Position numbers and translations under genes: made by a program | The notes under the pieces: model-generated | The model's database searches: none | Told to the model about the DNA's origin: nothing | What the model saw: the letters and a program-made list of their open reading frames with translations, nothing else | Assembly (NCBI RefSeq): GCF_000706625.1 | Contig: NZ_KL407334.1 | Location: forward strand, 515,907 to 579,906 | Direction of reading: 5' to 3' | Origin: Bartonella koehlerae C-29 | Lineage (GTDB): Bacteria; Pseudomonadota; Alphaproteobacteria; Rhizobiales; Rhizobiaceae | Length of the DNA: 64,000 nucleotides | Shown here: one piece after another, positions 41,304-53,382 of the stretch | Numbering within the stretch: the first letter of the stretch is position 1 | Layout: every line of letters begins with the position of its first letter

Positions 41304-42629
41304 TTACTGATTGGCTTTCTCAAATTCACGGAGAAGTTTATTTCCACGTTTAACAGCTTCATCCAATCCATCTTTTGGTGTTTTTGAGCCACTGAGCACA
41401 GCTTCTAATTCTTGATCAAGTATGGAACGGATTTGCGGTAAATTACCAAATCTGATGCCCTTTGAGTTAACGGTTGGTGGGTTGAGAGTAATCTGTTTAA
41501 TAGCAATATCTGCTCCAACGTTTTTGTTGTAATAATCCTGTTTTTTACTTAGTTCATAAGCAGCCTTTGTAGTTGGAAGATAACCTGTTATCTGGTGCCA
41601 CTTAGCTTGATTATTGGCTTTTGAGAGAAATTTAAGAAAAGTGGCTGCACCTGCGTATTCTTTAGGGGTATGACCTTTCAAAGCCCAAATCGAAGCTCCT
41701 CCAATAATTGAATTTTGTGGTGCACCTTCTACATCACCATAGTAGGGAAGCATACCAAATCCAATATTAAATTGCGCTTCAGAAAGGATTCCCGCGCGAG
41801 ATCCTGAAGATTGCATAAAAATTGCGCAATTTTGTGTCATAAACATTGGTATTGCGTCTAATGCGCCAGCAGGACCACCATAACGGAAAATGCCTTGATC
41901 AGACCATTTTTTAAGGTCGGTCCACATACGCAGTTGTAACGTTCCATTAAAGGTAAGCTCTGAATCAAGTCCGTTAAAGCCATTTTCTTTCGTCCCAAAA
42001 GGAATATTGTGTAATGCTGAAAAATTTTCTATGCCAATCCATTGAGATGCATAAGACATTGTAAAACCACAACTTGCTGCTTTAGTTTCAAGAATTTTTT
42101 TGGAGAAATTTTCGACATCTTGCCATGTTTTAGGTGGCTTTTCTGGATCAAGTCCTGCTTTTTTAAAGATGTCTTTATTATAATAAAGGATTGGTGTTGA
42201 AGCGTTGAAAGGCATAGACAGCATTTGTCCCTGAACATCAGAGTAATAGCTACTTATAGCAGGTAAATAATCTGTAGGATCGAATTCTTGTTTTGTGTCT
42301 TTCATTAGTTGATAAATAGGATAAATTGCATTTTTTGCAGCCATCATAGTTCCAGTGCCAACTTCATAGATTTGGGCGAGAACCGGCTGTTGTTTTCCGC
42401 GGAATGCCGAAATGAGCGAGATCATACCTTCTTCATATTCACCACGAAATGAAGGAACAACTTTATACTCAGACTGACTGGCATTAAAGTCATTAATAAG
42501 GTTTTCAGTTTGTTTTCCTAGCTCGCCACTCATAGAATGCCAAAAGCTGATTTTTATTTGCGCAAAACCCGCTGTTGTCACGCTGATAGCAACAGTAAAT
42601 GCCGCTACAGAAAGATAAAAACGATTCAT
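41304..42629 (-). CDS. ugpB: sn-Glycerol-3-phosphate ABC transporter substrate-binding protein
   Basis: A 441-residue periplasmic binding protein with a signal peptide (LSVAAFTVAISVTTAGFAQ). It has the extracellular solute-binding family 1 fold: ISFWHSMSGELGKQ, FNASQSEYKVVPSFRGEYEE and a hinge region with MPFNASTPILYYNKDIFKKA. The Ser-Met-Ser and FRGEYEE parts are UgpB-like. It captures glycerol-3-phosphate or glycerophosphodiesters. It is first in ugpBAEC, with AAGGG nine bases before its ATG and a candidate Pho box further upstream. Confidence 0.93.
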   Translation of the reverse strand: MNRFYLSVAAFTVAISVTTAGFAQIKISFWHSMSGELGKQTENLINDFNASQSEYKVVPSFRGEYEEGMISLISAFRGKQQPVLAQIYEVGTGTMMAAKNAIYPIYQLMKDTKQEFDPTDYLPAISSYYSDVQGQMLSMPFNASTPILYYNKDIFKKAGLDPEKPPKTWQDVENFSKKILETKAASCGFTMSYASQWIGIENFSALHNIPFGTKENGFNGLDSELTFNGTLQLRMWTDLKKWSDQGIFRYGGPAGALDAIPMFMTQNCAIFMQSSGSRAGILSEAQFNIGFGMLPYYGDVEGAPQNSIIGGASIWALKGHTPKEYAGAATFLKFLSKANNQAKWHQITGYLPTTKAAYELSKKQDYYNKNVGADIAIKQITLNPPTVNSKGIRFGNLPQIRSILDQELEAVLSGSKTPKDGLDEAVKRGNKLLREFEKANQ

Positions 42630-42674
42630 GGTTCACCCTTTCTGAAGAAGTGATGGAATACGGATTCCCCAAAA

Positions 42675-42707
42675 TTTATAGTATCACACGTGAACATGCA
42701 GTGACAG
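42675..42707 (-). promoter_or_regulatory. Candidate Pho box and -10 element for ugpBAEC
   Basis: On the reverse strand CTGTCAC, four bases, TGTTCAC forms the two-times-seven direct-repeat layout of a PhoB box (consensus CTGTCAT-N4-CTGTCAT). The first half matches six of seven, the second only about three. A TATAAA -10 follows nine bases later and the ugpB start 45 bases beyond that. ugp operons are classical Pho regulon members, so the position makes sense. Confidence 0.45.
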
Positions 42708-43803
42708 TTTTATTCCAGAAATATTTTGTCTCATTTAAACAGGAACCATAAAAAGGTCAAACGAATTTGTTTAAACTTGTCAGTTTTTCCTTTGCGATAG
42801 CTATTGTGTTTTGAACAGGTCATTGTAAACATCTGGTAAAAAATTGAAATGATTCAAATGAGAAGAGTAAGAAAGGAAGCTCAACTATACAAAAAGTAAT
42901 GATCATTTAGCAGGAGAAATTCTGATATTATGGTTTACGGTTTTTAGGAGAGTGTTGTTTAATTTTTATGTTGTTATTTTGTAACTTTAAAACGCTAGTC
43001 TCGAGGAAAGTTGTTTGCATACCACATGAACAAAGCGCATGCTTTTACCTTTGCGTGTAAATCAACATCCAATCCTAATGCGATCGCATGTTTAAAGCAA
43101 ATATATAAGGCGTTTCAGAGTTTTACGTACAGTTCCCGCGTTCCTATGCTAGACTAGTGCAAGGGTATTGGGTATTTCTGTTTCGGTAATCTCTGAAACA
43201 GGTAAACAGCCTCATTGGGGAAGAATATAAAGCTGTAAAGGTAAAAAAACAATTCCCATCTTTCCCATCATATTTGAATTTAGCTTTACGGCTTTCAACA
43301 GCTTCCATAATAATATCTTTTAAGTAATAGAAATTACGCAATCCCTCATTCTTTTTCTTGTTGCATTCTTGATGGGGCTAGTCTCCTCAAGCAGAACAGA
43401 ACGCTATCATGTTGCTCACTCACGCGCTTTCTTAAAAAATCTCTCATTGATTTTAAGCCCATCTCACAGTGAGTGTGAAGAGTATAACGTAAGATCTATT
43501 GAATACCCCATCTTTACATTTATGAAGGGTTAAGTCGGCTCCATTATTCTTATTTACCAGCTCTCAATGTTGCAAAGGTTTGTGCATTGAGGTTGTCCAT
43601 AAGAGGTACTTGTACTCTTTTCTTATAGTTTTTACTCACACATCCACCCCGCTTGTGAAGTGCAGGTGAATGTTTTTTTTTGATGCTGAATGCAAAAATT
43701 TGAAATGGGAAAGTCTTACGATGTTCAGGCTCGCATTCAATCTGCGAAATAGTGAATTATCCTTATCAATCAATATCTTGTGCGTATAATGTAATGATGA
43801 GCC
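42708..43803. other. 1.1-kb region between two transporters, without intact genes
   Basis: No intact gene is supported. The middle (about 43140-43540) is a decayed repeat copy with short reverse-strand open stretches. The rest is AT-rich and unremarkable. Confidence 0.5.
43140..43540 (-). repeat. Decayed repeat element, copy 2 (most complete)
   Basis: Read on the reverse strand this is the longest copy of the element. Its 5' half matches 15080-15290. Its 3' half matches 59970-60100 (TTATTTAAAAGATATTA against TTACTTAAAAGATATTA, then GAGAGCTGTAAAGC against GAAAGCCGTAAAGC). Frames broken by stops encode MGLKSMRDFLRKRVSEQHD and, in another frame, LRNFYYLKDIIMEAVESRK. It looks like a pseudogene of an unidentified Bartonella gene. 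Confidence 0.6.
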
Positions 43804-44724
43804 TTAATACTTTGTTATTGCGTCGATGATAGTTTTTACATTATGTTCCATCATATCGAGATAGGTTGCAGCGGGGCCATTTTTGTTCGATAATGCATCG
43901 GAATACAGTGTTCCACCGATTTTTAAACCTGTTTCTTTTGCAATCTGTTTTATGAGACGAGGATTAGAGATATTTTCAACAAACAGTGCAGCTGCTTTAT
44001 TGGCTTTAATCTGCTTAATAAGTTTGGCCACATCAGCTGCCGTCGCTTCAGCTTCTTTAGAAGCTCCTTGGGGAGCAAGGATAGTGAAGCCATATTCTTG
44101 GGCAAAATAACCAAAGGCGTCATGAGATGTGATAATAATACGCTTATCTTTTGGGATGGTAGCAATCTTTGTTTTGAGTGTTTTTTGTTTTTCTTTAAGT
44201 TTTTGGATGTAAGAATTGGCGTTTTTGCTGTAGCTTGTACAGGATTGTGGATCGATTTTACAAAAAGCAGTGGAAATATTTTTAATATAAATTTCAACAT
44301 TTGGGATAGTTTGCCAAGCATGTGGATCAATATCACTGTGGTGGTGTTTGGCACTATGTTCTTGGTTTTTAATTTTGAGAGGGGAGATGTTAGCACTCAC
44401 TTCAACAAGCAGTGCTTTTGTACCGCTTGCTGTGATGAGACGGTCAATGAAACCTTCTAAATGAAGTCCATTGATGAAAACAATATTAGCATTTCTAAGT
44501 GCTTTGGCATCACGGGGGGTAGGTTCATAAGTGTGGGTATTTGCGTTGGGACCAACGAAAGTGGTCATAGAAATATGATCACCTCCTACATTTTTTACTA
44601 AATCTGCAAGAATAGAAAAGCTCGCGATAACTCTAATTTTATTATACGCAGAAGTAGAACACGGAAAAAGCATAAGCAATAAAAAGGATCCAAACAGAAC
44701 AAATTTTTGAATAAGTTTAAGCAC
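43804..44724 (-). CDS. Zinc/manganese ABC transporter substrate-binding protein (cluster A-I)
   Basis: A 306-residue periplasmic metal-binding protein with a signal peptide (KFVLFGSFLLLMLFPCSTSA). It has the cluster A-I fold: VIASFSILADLVKNVGGDH, NANTHTYEPTPRDAKAL and LHLEGF, with metal-site His residues in HTYEP and DPHAWQ. There is a small His-rich loop (HSAKHHHSDID), shorter than in classical ZnuA, and the C-terminal GPAATYLDMMEHNV segment. ATPase-permease-binding-protein gene order resembles Azt-type zinc systems. The palindromic operator upstream favours zinc over manganese, but the metal is inferred. Confidence 0.88.
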   Translation of the reverse strand: MLKLIQKFVLFGSFLLLMLFPCSTSAYNKIRVIASFSILADLVKNVGGDHISMTTFVGPNANTHTYEPTPRDAKALRNANIVFINGLHLEGFIDRLITASGTKALLVEVSANISPLKIKNQEHSAKHHHSDIDPHAWQTIPNVEIYIKNISTAFCKIDPQSCTSYSKNANSYIQKLKEKQKTLKTKIATIPKDKRIIITSHDAFGYFAQEYGFTILAPQGASKEAEATAADVAKLIKQIKANKAAALFVENISNPRLIKQIAKETGLKIGGTLYSDALSNKNGPAATYLDMMEHNVKTIIDAITKY

Positions 44725-44725
44725 A

Positions 44726-45607
44726 TTATTTCCTTAAAGTGGGGAAGGATGTATAAAAGAAATGGGAAAACCATAATACAATAAAGCCGCGTGGACTTAT
44801 GAAGCATGAAAAAAGATAGATAAATCCTGCGACAATGATGATAGCGGGACCGGAAGGAAGTGAGAGATGAAAAGAAAGCAGTAGACCACATATACTAGCA
44901 ATAATTCCGAAAAGGATGGAAAGTATACAGATAGGGCCCAGACGTGAAAGCCAAAAATGGGCCGTGATAGCTGGAATCATCATAATGCCGACAGAAAGCA
45001 ATGTTCCTAGTGATTGGAAGCCACCAACAAGATTCAATACGACAAGTCCGAGCAATAATACATGAACATATTTACTCAATGGAGAGAGTGATTTAAAAAA
45101 GAGAGGATCAAAGCTTTCTACTACGAGTGCACGCCAGAAAATGCAGAGGTTGCACACTGTGATCAACATGATAGTGGTAATTAGTAAAAGAGCTTGTGTA
45201 TCAATTGCGAGCACTGAGCCAAATAAGAAATGAAGCAGATTAATTGTTGAGTCTTTAAGTGAAACAATAATGACACCAGCTGCAAGTGCAATAAGATAAA
45301 AAACAGTCATTGATGCGTCTTCTTTCTGAAAGCTATTGCGTGAAATCAAGGCGGCTGCTAAAGCAACGATGATACCTGCTAGGATACTGCCAAGAGTCAT
45401 AGATATGAGTGAGAATCCACAAAAAAGAAAAGCAGTTGCAACACCAGGAAGAATGGCGTGAGATACAGCATCTCCTACTAAACTCATTCCGCGTAGCATC
45501 AAAAATACACCAACAGGACATGCGCTGATGGACAGGAGGATTGAACCGATAAGAGCACTTTGCATAAAGTGGAAATCAACGAAAGGGGCAAGAAAAAACG
45601 TATACAC
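44726..45607 (-). CDS. Zinc/manganese ABC transporter permease (ZnuB/MntB family)
   Basis: A 293-residue membrane protein with about eight hydrophobic segments and ABC-3 family signatures. These are FMQSALIGSILLSISACPVGVFLMLRGMS (shown in parts: MQSALIGS, VGVFLMLRGMSLVGDAVSHA), FGSVLAIDTQAL, and LLSVGIMMIPAITAHFW. One base separates its stop from the start of the binding-protein gene. It forms the channel of the same transporter. Confidence 0.92.
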   Translation of the reverse strand: MYTFFLAPFVDFHFMQSALIGSILLSISACPVGVFLMLRGMSLVGDAVSHAILPGVATAFLFCGFSLISMTLGSILAGIIVALAAALISRNSFQKEDASMTVFYLIALAAGVIIVSLKDSTINLLHFLFGSVLAIDTQALLLITTIMLITVCNLCIFWRALVVESFDPLFFKSLSPLSKYVHVLLLGLVVLNLVGGFQSLGTLLSVGIMMIPAITAHFWLSRLGPICILSILFGIIASICGLLLSFHLSLPSGPAIIIVAGFIYLFSCFISPRGFIVLWFSHFFYTSFPTLRK

Positions 45608-45631
45608 GTATATAATCCAATAGAGCGAGAA

Positions 45632-46363
45632 TCATTCAAAGAGAAGATGGTATTTTAGCGCGCTGATACGAAAAGAGTTGGATATAACAGGCGATATAGC
45701 GTGATGAATGGTGTCAGAGAAAAACTGTGTTGTTTCTCCATAAAAAGCGTTTTGTTTATTAATTTGAATCATTTGTGGAAAATATTCTTGCACAATGAAT
45801 GGATCATGGAGTGCTGTAAGAACTGTTCGTCCTTGTTTTTGCCAGTGTGCGATCAAAGCAAGAAGGTCTTTTTGGGTTTTACAATCTACACTATTGAAAG
45901 GTTCATCGAGCAAGATAAGATCGGCATCTTGTATAATAATACGTGCAAAAAGTGCACGTTGTAATTGACCACTTGAGAGCGTATCAAGTGAACGGGTAGC
46001 TACAGCTGTAAGTCCAACCATTTCAAGTGCATCCTGAATTTTTGAGTAATAAGAGCGTTGGCTTTTCCATAACCCACAAAAAGGCCATAGTCCCGTTTTT
46101 ACAAGTGTTTTCACATCAATAGGAAATGTTTGATCTATATTACATTGCTGAGCAAGATAAGCAATTCGGTTTTCCTTTGGATTTGTAATTTTGCCTTTGA
46201 GAGGTTTAATCAATCCGGCGATAGTTTTTAGTAGTGTAGATTTTCCCGCACCATTATCACCCATTATTGCTACTAACGATCCAGCATTTAACTTTGCTGA
46301 AAAATTTTTTATTACTACCTTGTTTCCATATCCTAATGATACACTATTAAAATGCAGATTCAT
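45632..46363 (-). CDS. Zinc/manganese ABC transporter ATP-binding protein
   Basis: A 243-residue ATPase. It shows Walker A GDNGAGKSTLLKTI, Q-loop LAQQCNID, signature TLSSGQLQRALFARI, Walker B LILLDEPFNSVDCKT and the His switch TALHDPFIV. It is first in the three-gene transporter operon. Its start lies 36 bases from a 20-bp inverted repeat that probably controls the operon. The short C-terminal tail has no regulatory domain. Confidence 0.92.
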   Translation of the reverse strand: MNLHFNSVSLGYGNKVVIKNFSAKLNAGSLVAIMGDNGAGKSTLLKTIAGLIKPLKGKITNPKENRIAYLAQQCNIDQTFPIDVKTLVKTGLWPFCGLWKSQRSYYSKIQDALEMVGLTAVATRSLDTLSSGQLQRALFARIIIQDADLILLDEPFNSVDCKTQKDLLALIAHWQKQGRTVLTALHDPFIVQEYFPQMIQINKQNAFYGETTQFFSDTIHHAISPVISNSFRISALKYHLLFE

Positions 46364-46398
46364 AATTCATACCATTTCTATTATCTTTCTTAGGATAG

Positions 46399-46447
46399 AT
46401 ATGTAATAATATAACATTTGTCAATAAAATGTTATATTATTACATAT
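46399..46447 (-). promoter_or_regulatory. Zur-like palindromic operator overlapping a TTGACA promoter element
   Basis: Two perfect 20-base inverted arms (ATATGTAATAATATAACATT and its complement) flank nine bases. Each arm also contains a partial dyad, GTAATAATATAAC, resembling the GTTATA/TATAAC core of proteobacterial Zur sites. On the reverse strand TTGACA lies at 46424-46419, so a bound repressor would cover the promoter of the metal transporter. The -10 is not clear. The regulator identity is inferred. Confidence 0.6.
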
Positions 46448-46512
46448 GTTTTGAGAGCTAATCATTTTAGTGGGAAGATCGTGGAAAATTTAAAATAATG
46501 ATTGAATTTTCC

Positions 46513-46540
46513 TTGACGAAAGAGAGTGTGTGTATACTAT
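46513..46540 (+). promoter_or_regulatory. Candidate nrd promoter
   Basis: TTGACG, 16 bases, TACTAT. The -10 overlaps the first NrdR-like palindrome, as expected for repression by blocking polymerase. Confidence 0.4.
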
Positions 46541-46579
46541 ATATAGTATTAAAAATGATTGGTGATTCTAAATAGGCAC
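46534..46579 (+). promoter_or_regulatory. Candidate tandem NrdR boxes
   Basis: The first box is a perfect 16-bp palindrome ATACTATATATAGTAT, close to the NrdR consensus (acaCwAtATaTwGtgt). A weaker second box centred on CTAAATAG lies 30 bases away centre to centre, about three helical turns. That matches the paired layout of NrdR sites. NrdR is the ATP/dATP-sensing repressor of ribonucleotide reductase genes, and nrdHIEF is the next operon. Confidence 0.6.
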
Positions 46580-46817
46580 AAGTGAGGGTACAGTGTGTTT
46601 CGTTTGGCATCTAAGTTATTTCCATAATGTGATAGCAAAAAGTTTATTGACCAAGAGGGAAGTAGCATTTCTGCTGAAGTATCTCTTGAGGGGTAATTTC
46701 ATTTCGCGTTTATGAATTGATTTTGTCATAAACAGAGTAAAATTAAAGTGTTGAGGAGCGACTGCTGGAGACGTTTTAGGGGTCGTTGGTTTTTTTAGGC
46801 AGCAGGAGGGTATTGTA

Positions 46818-46910
46818 ATGCAAGCAGAAGGTTGTCTTATAACTGAGCGATTTTATTGTTTGGATTGTAAGATAATAATTTATTCTCGTTATAATTTTAA
46901 AATTATTTGA
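46818..46910 (+). CDS. Possible leader peptide of nrdHIEF (30 aa)
   Basis: A 30-codon frame with an excellent AGGAGG eight bases before its ATG. The product (MQAEGCLITERFYCLDCKII...) contains three cysteines, two in a CxxC spacing. It sits in the long leader upstream of nrdH and about 115 bases before the hairpin. It could be a regulatory leader peptide or a small protein. No homologue is known to me. Confidence 0.35.
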   Translation: MQAEGCLITERFYCLDCKIIIYSRYNFKII

Positions 46911-47023
46911 TGAAGATTTCTGTTACGTTCAGAAAGCTATGTATTGTTTGAACGAGGGTGTAGCTGCACATATTTGTGTATGATTGCTGTTTTTTGTTAT
47001 TCTTGAGTATCTATAAAATCGTC

Positions 47024-47053
47024 AAAATTAACTCTTTTAGAGTTAATTTTTTT
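47024..47053 (+). terminator. Terminator-like hairpin immediately before nrdH (possible attenuator)
   Basis: AAAATTAACTC / GAGTTAATTTT stem with a TTTTA loop, continuing into T residues. It ends about 22 bases before the nrdH ATG. That leaves no room for a separate promoter, so the hairpin is probably inside the nrd transcript. The stem is AT-rich and of moderate strength. Confidence 0.5.
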
Positions 47054-47075
47054 GGAATTTTGAAAGTTGAAAAAA

Positions 47076-47300
47076 ATGCCGGTCACTATTTATAGCAAAC
47101 CATCTTGCGTCCAATGTGACGCTACACGCCGCGCTTTCGATGCTAAAGGCATTAATTATCGTGTTGTGGACATTTCCCGGGATGAACAAGCATATAGTTT
47201 TGTTCAGTCCTTAGGGTATCGTCAGGTTCCTGTAGTCGTTTGTGGTGAAAATCATTGGTCTGGTTTTAGACCAGATATGATCAGTGGTCTTTGTGTTTAA
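47076..47300 (+). CDS. nrdH: Glutaredoxin-like protein NrdH
   Basis: A 74-residue thioredoxin-fold electron donor for class Ib ribonucleotide reductase. The redox motif CVQC is at residues 11-14 ([15 protein letters not shown]). The WSGFRPDMI end is the NrdH hallmark. The ATG at 47076 is preferred over an in-frame TTG nine bases upstream. Its stop overlaps the nrdI ATG (TAATG). Confidence 0.95.
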   Translation: MPVTIYSKPSCVQCDATRRAFDAKGINYRVVDISRDEQAYSFVQSLGYRQVPVVVCGENHWSGFRPDMISGLCV

Positions 47301-47679
47301 TGGGACTTATCGTTTATTATTCGAGTGCAACGGGTAATACTGAGTATTTTGTTTCTCAGCTTGGTCAACGATTCTTCAAAATTGATAAAAAAAAGCCATC
47401 GGTGTTAGTTGATGAGCCTTATGTATTGGTTGTCCCTACGTATGCAGACGGTGAAGGAAAAATGGCTGTGCCGAAAGCAGTTATTTATTTTCTCAATGAA
47501 GTTGAGAACCGCAATTTGATTCGGGGGGTTATTGGTGGTGGGAATCGTAATTTTGGTCGCTATTATAGTTTAGCGAGCAAGATCATTGCTGAAAAGTGTT
47601 TTGTGCCTTGTCTGTATCGTTTTGAACTGCGTGGAACTGATGAAGATGTTATTTGTGTAAAGAAGGGATTGGAAAGATT

Positions 47680-47698
<19 letters not shown>
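47300..47698 (+). CDS. nrdI: Flavodoxin-like protein NrdI
   Basis: A 132-residue flavodoxin-like protein that supplies oxidant for assembling the dimanganese-tyrosyl cofactor of NrdF. The FMN-phosphate loop is [12 protein letters not shown] at the N-terminus. [21 protein letters not shown] and [10 protein letters not shown] are conserved NrdI segments. It is coupled to nrdH at its start and overlapped by nrdE at its end. Confidence 0.95.
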
Positions 47699-51675
<3,977 letters not shown>

Positions 51676-51679
<4 letters not shown>

Positions 51680-52755
51680 CTATGATTATCCATTTCCATA
51701 AGGAGAGCTGTTTGATGGTTAGATATGAGTGCATGAATAAGCTCATCAAGATCTCCTTCTAAAACGCGGTCAAGCTTATAAAGAGTGAGATTAATACGAT
51801 GATCTGTGACACGTCCTTGTGGGAAATTATAGGTACGAATACGTTCTGAGCGATCACCAGATCCAACTTGGTTTTTACGGGATGCTGAGCGTTCATTTTC
51901 CGCTTTTTGTCGTTCGATATCAAATAAGCGTGCGCGTAAAATTTGGAGTGCCCGTGCTCGATTTTGGTGCTGTGATTTTTCTGCTTGTACAACCATAATC
52001 CCAGTTGGAATATGTGTGATACGAACAGCGGAATCAGTTGTATTGACATGCTGTCCTCCTGCTCCAGATGCACGCATTGTATCAATGCGAATATCTTCTG
52101 GACGAATTTCAATATCAATTTCTTCAGCTTCTGGAAGTACTGCAACGGTAGCAGCAGATGTATGGATGCGTCCACCGGTCTCTGTTTCAGGGATGCGTTG
52201 CACACGATGAACCCCTGATTCAAACTTTAGTTTAGAAAAGACACCTCTCCCTGAAATGGTAGCAATAATTTCTTTACATCCACCAACTTCTCCTTCATTA
52301 AGCGAAACAACTTCTACTTTCCAGTTGTGAGAAGCAGCATATCGTTCATACATGCGAAAAAGATCACCGGCAAAAAGCGCTGCTTCTGATCCACCTGTCC
52401 CGGCTCGAATCTCAACAATGGCGCTTTTTTCATCAGCAACGTCTTTAGGCAAAAGAAGAATCTGAAGTTCTTGCTCAAATTGTTCCATTTTCTGACATAA
52501 TAATGGGAGCTCTTCTTGGGCAAGGCTACGCATCTCTATATCTGTGAGTTTATCATTGATAATAGTTTTTAGATCTGCGATCTCTTTGTAAAGAGCATTT
52601 AATGTGCGTATTGAATTAACAATTGGTCGCAATTCAGCATATTCAGAAGCTAATTTTACATAAATTTCAGCATTTTGGCTTTTAGCCATTTGTTTTTCAA
52701 TTATTTCAAAGCGCTTTTCAAGTTGTCTCATACGGTCTTGTGGCAAAGAAACCAT
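51676..52755 (-). CDS. prfA: Peptide chain release factor 1
   Basis: A 359-residue class I release factor that reads UAA and UAG. The peptidyl hydrolysis motif GGQ is in [18 protein letters not shown]. The codon-recognition PxT tripeptide should lie in the segment around residue 185 ([16 protein letters not shown] contains PET). The length and coiled N-terminal domain are normal. It is followed immediately by prmC. Confidence 0.97.
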
Positions 52756-52948
52756 GATAATGTTGGCCTCATTATTATAATACTTTTATTGTAATATTAG
52801 CGATAGAGTGCTTTGTAGCATCCTATAAAAGGGGGTAATAAAACAGAAAATCTTTCTTGCCAATGGAAACTACAGGCTTTTAAAGAGAACTTATGCAAAA
52901 TCTTGTTTGCAGGAAGAGCTTTTTGATGAGACGTGAGAAACTATAACT

Positions 52949-53365
52949 TTAAAAATTGCGTTTTTTCCCGTAAAGTTCGAGACGGTGATGAATAATATCA
53001 TAGCCAAGGGACTTGGCAATTTCTTCTTGCAATTTTTCAATAATATCGGAATGAAATTCGATAACTTGCCCTGTTTCTACATCAATGAGATGATCGTGAT
53101 GGTGTCCATCTGCTTGTTCAAAACGAGAGGGGCCACCATTAAAGCTATGGCGATGAACTGTCCTATTTCCTTCTAATATCTTCATGGTTCGGTAAACAGT
53201 TGAGAGCGAAATATTAGAATCTATTTTGTTAGCACGCTGAAAAATTTCAAATGCATTAGGATGGTCTTTTGTGTCGACCAAAATATCAAGGATAATACGT
53301 CGTTGACGTGTAACTCTTAAACCTGCAGTGCGTAATTCTGTCTCATAATTTCGCTTTTTATGCAT
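52949..53365 (-). CDS. fur: Fur-family metal-responsive regulator (Fur/Mur)
   Basis: A 138-residue winged-helix repressor. The DNA-binding helix is in [15 protein letters not shown]. The metal region reads [20 protein letters not shown], where the cysteine pair of many Fur proteins is absent (LIDVETG in place of LICxxCG). The tail is [12 protein letters not shown]. In alphaproteobacteria, this type often acts as Mur, sensing manganese rather than iron. The ATG at 53365 is preferred, since a longer frame would start inside secA. It follows secA by 17 bases on the same strand. Confidence 0.88.
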   Translation of the reverse strand: MHKKRNYETELRTAGLRVTRQRRIILDILVDTKDHPNAFEIFQRANKIDSNISLSTVYRTMKILEGNRTVHRHSFNGGPSRFEQADGHHHDHLIDVETGQVIEFHSDIIEKLQEEIAKSLGYDIIHHRLELYGKKRNF

Positions 53366-53382
53366 CTTAATTATTATATTTT

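Larger units (their letters stand above)
46580..47075 (+). promoter_or_regulatory. Long nrdHIEF leader region
   Basis: About 500 bases lie between the NrdR-like boxes and nrdH. They contain a CTGCTG...CAGCAG pairing (46765-46806), a 30-codon ORF with a strong ribosome binding site, and a terminator-like hairpin just before nrdH. If transcription starts at the NrdR-box promoter, all of these are in the mRNA. No known riboswitch was recognised. Confidence 0.45.

Noticed and set aside
43144-43341. A 65-codon reverse frame
   Set aside because: It is one open stretch of the decayed element, whose other parts have shifted frame or stops; treated as a remnant, not a gene.
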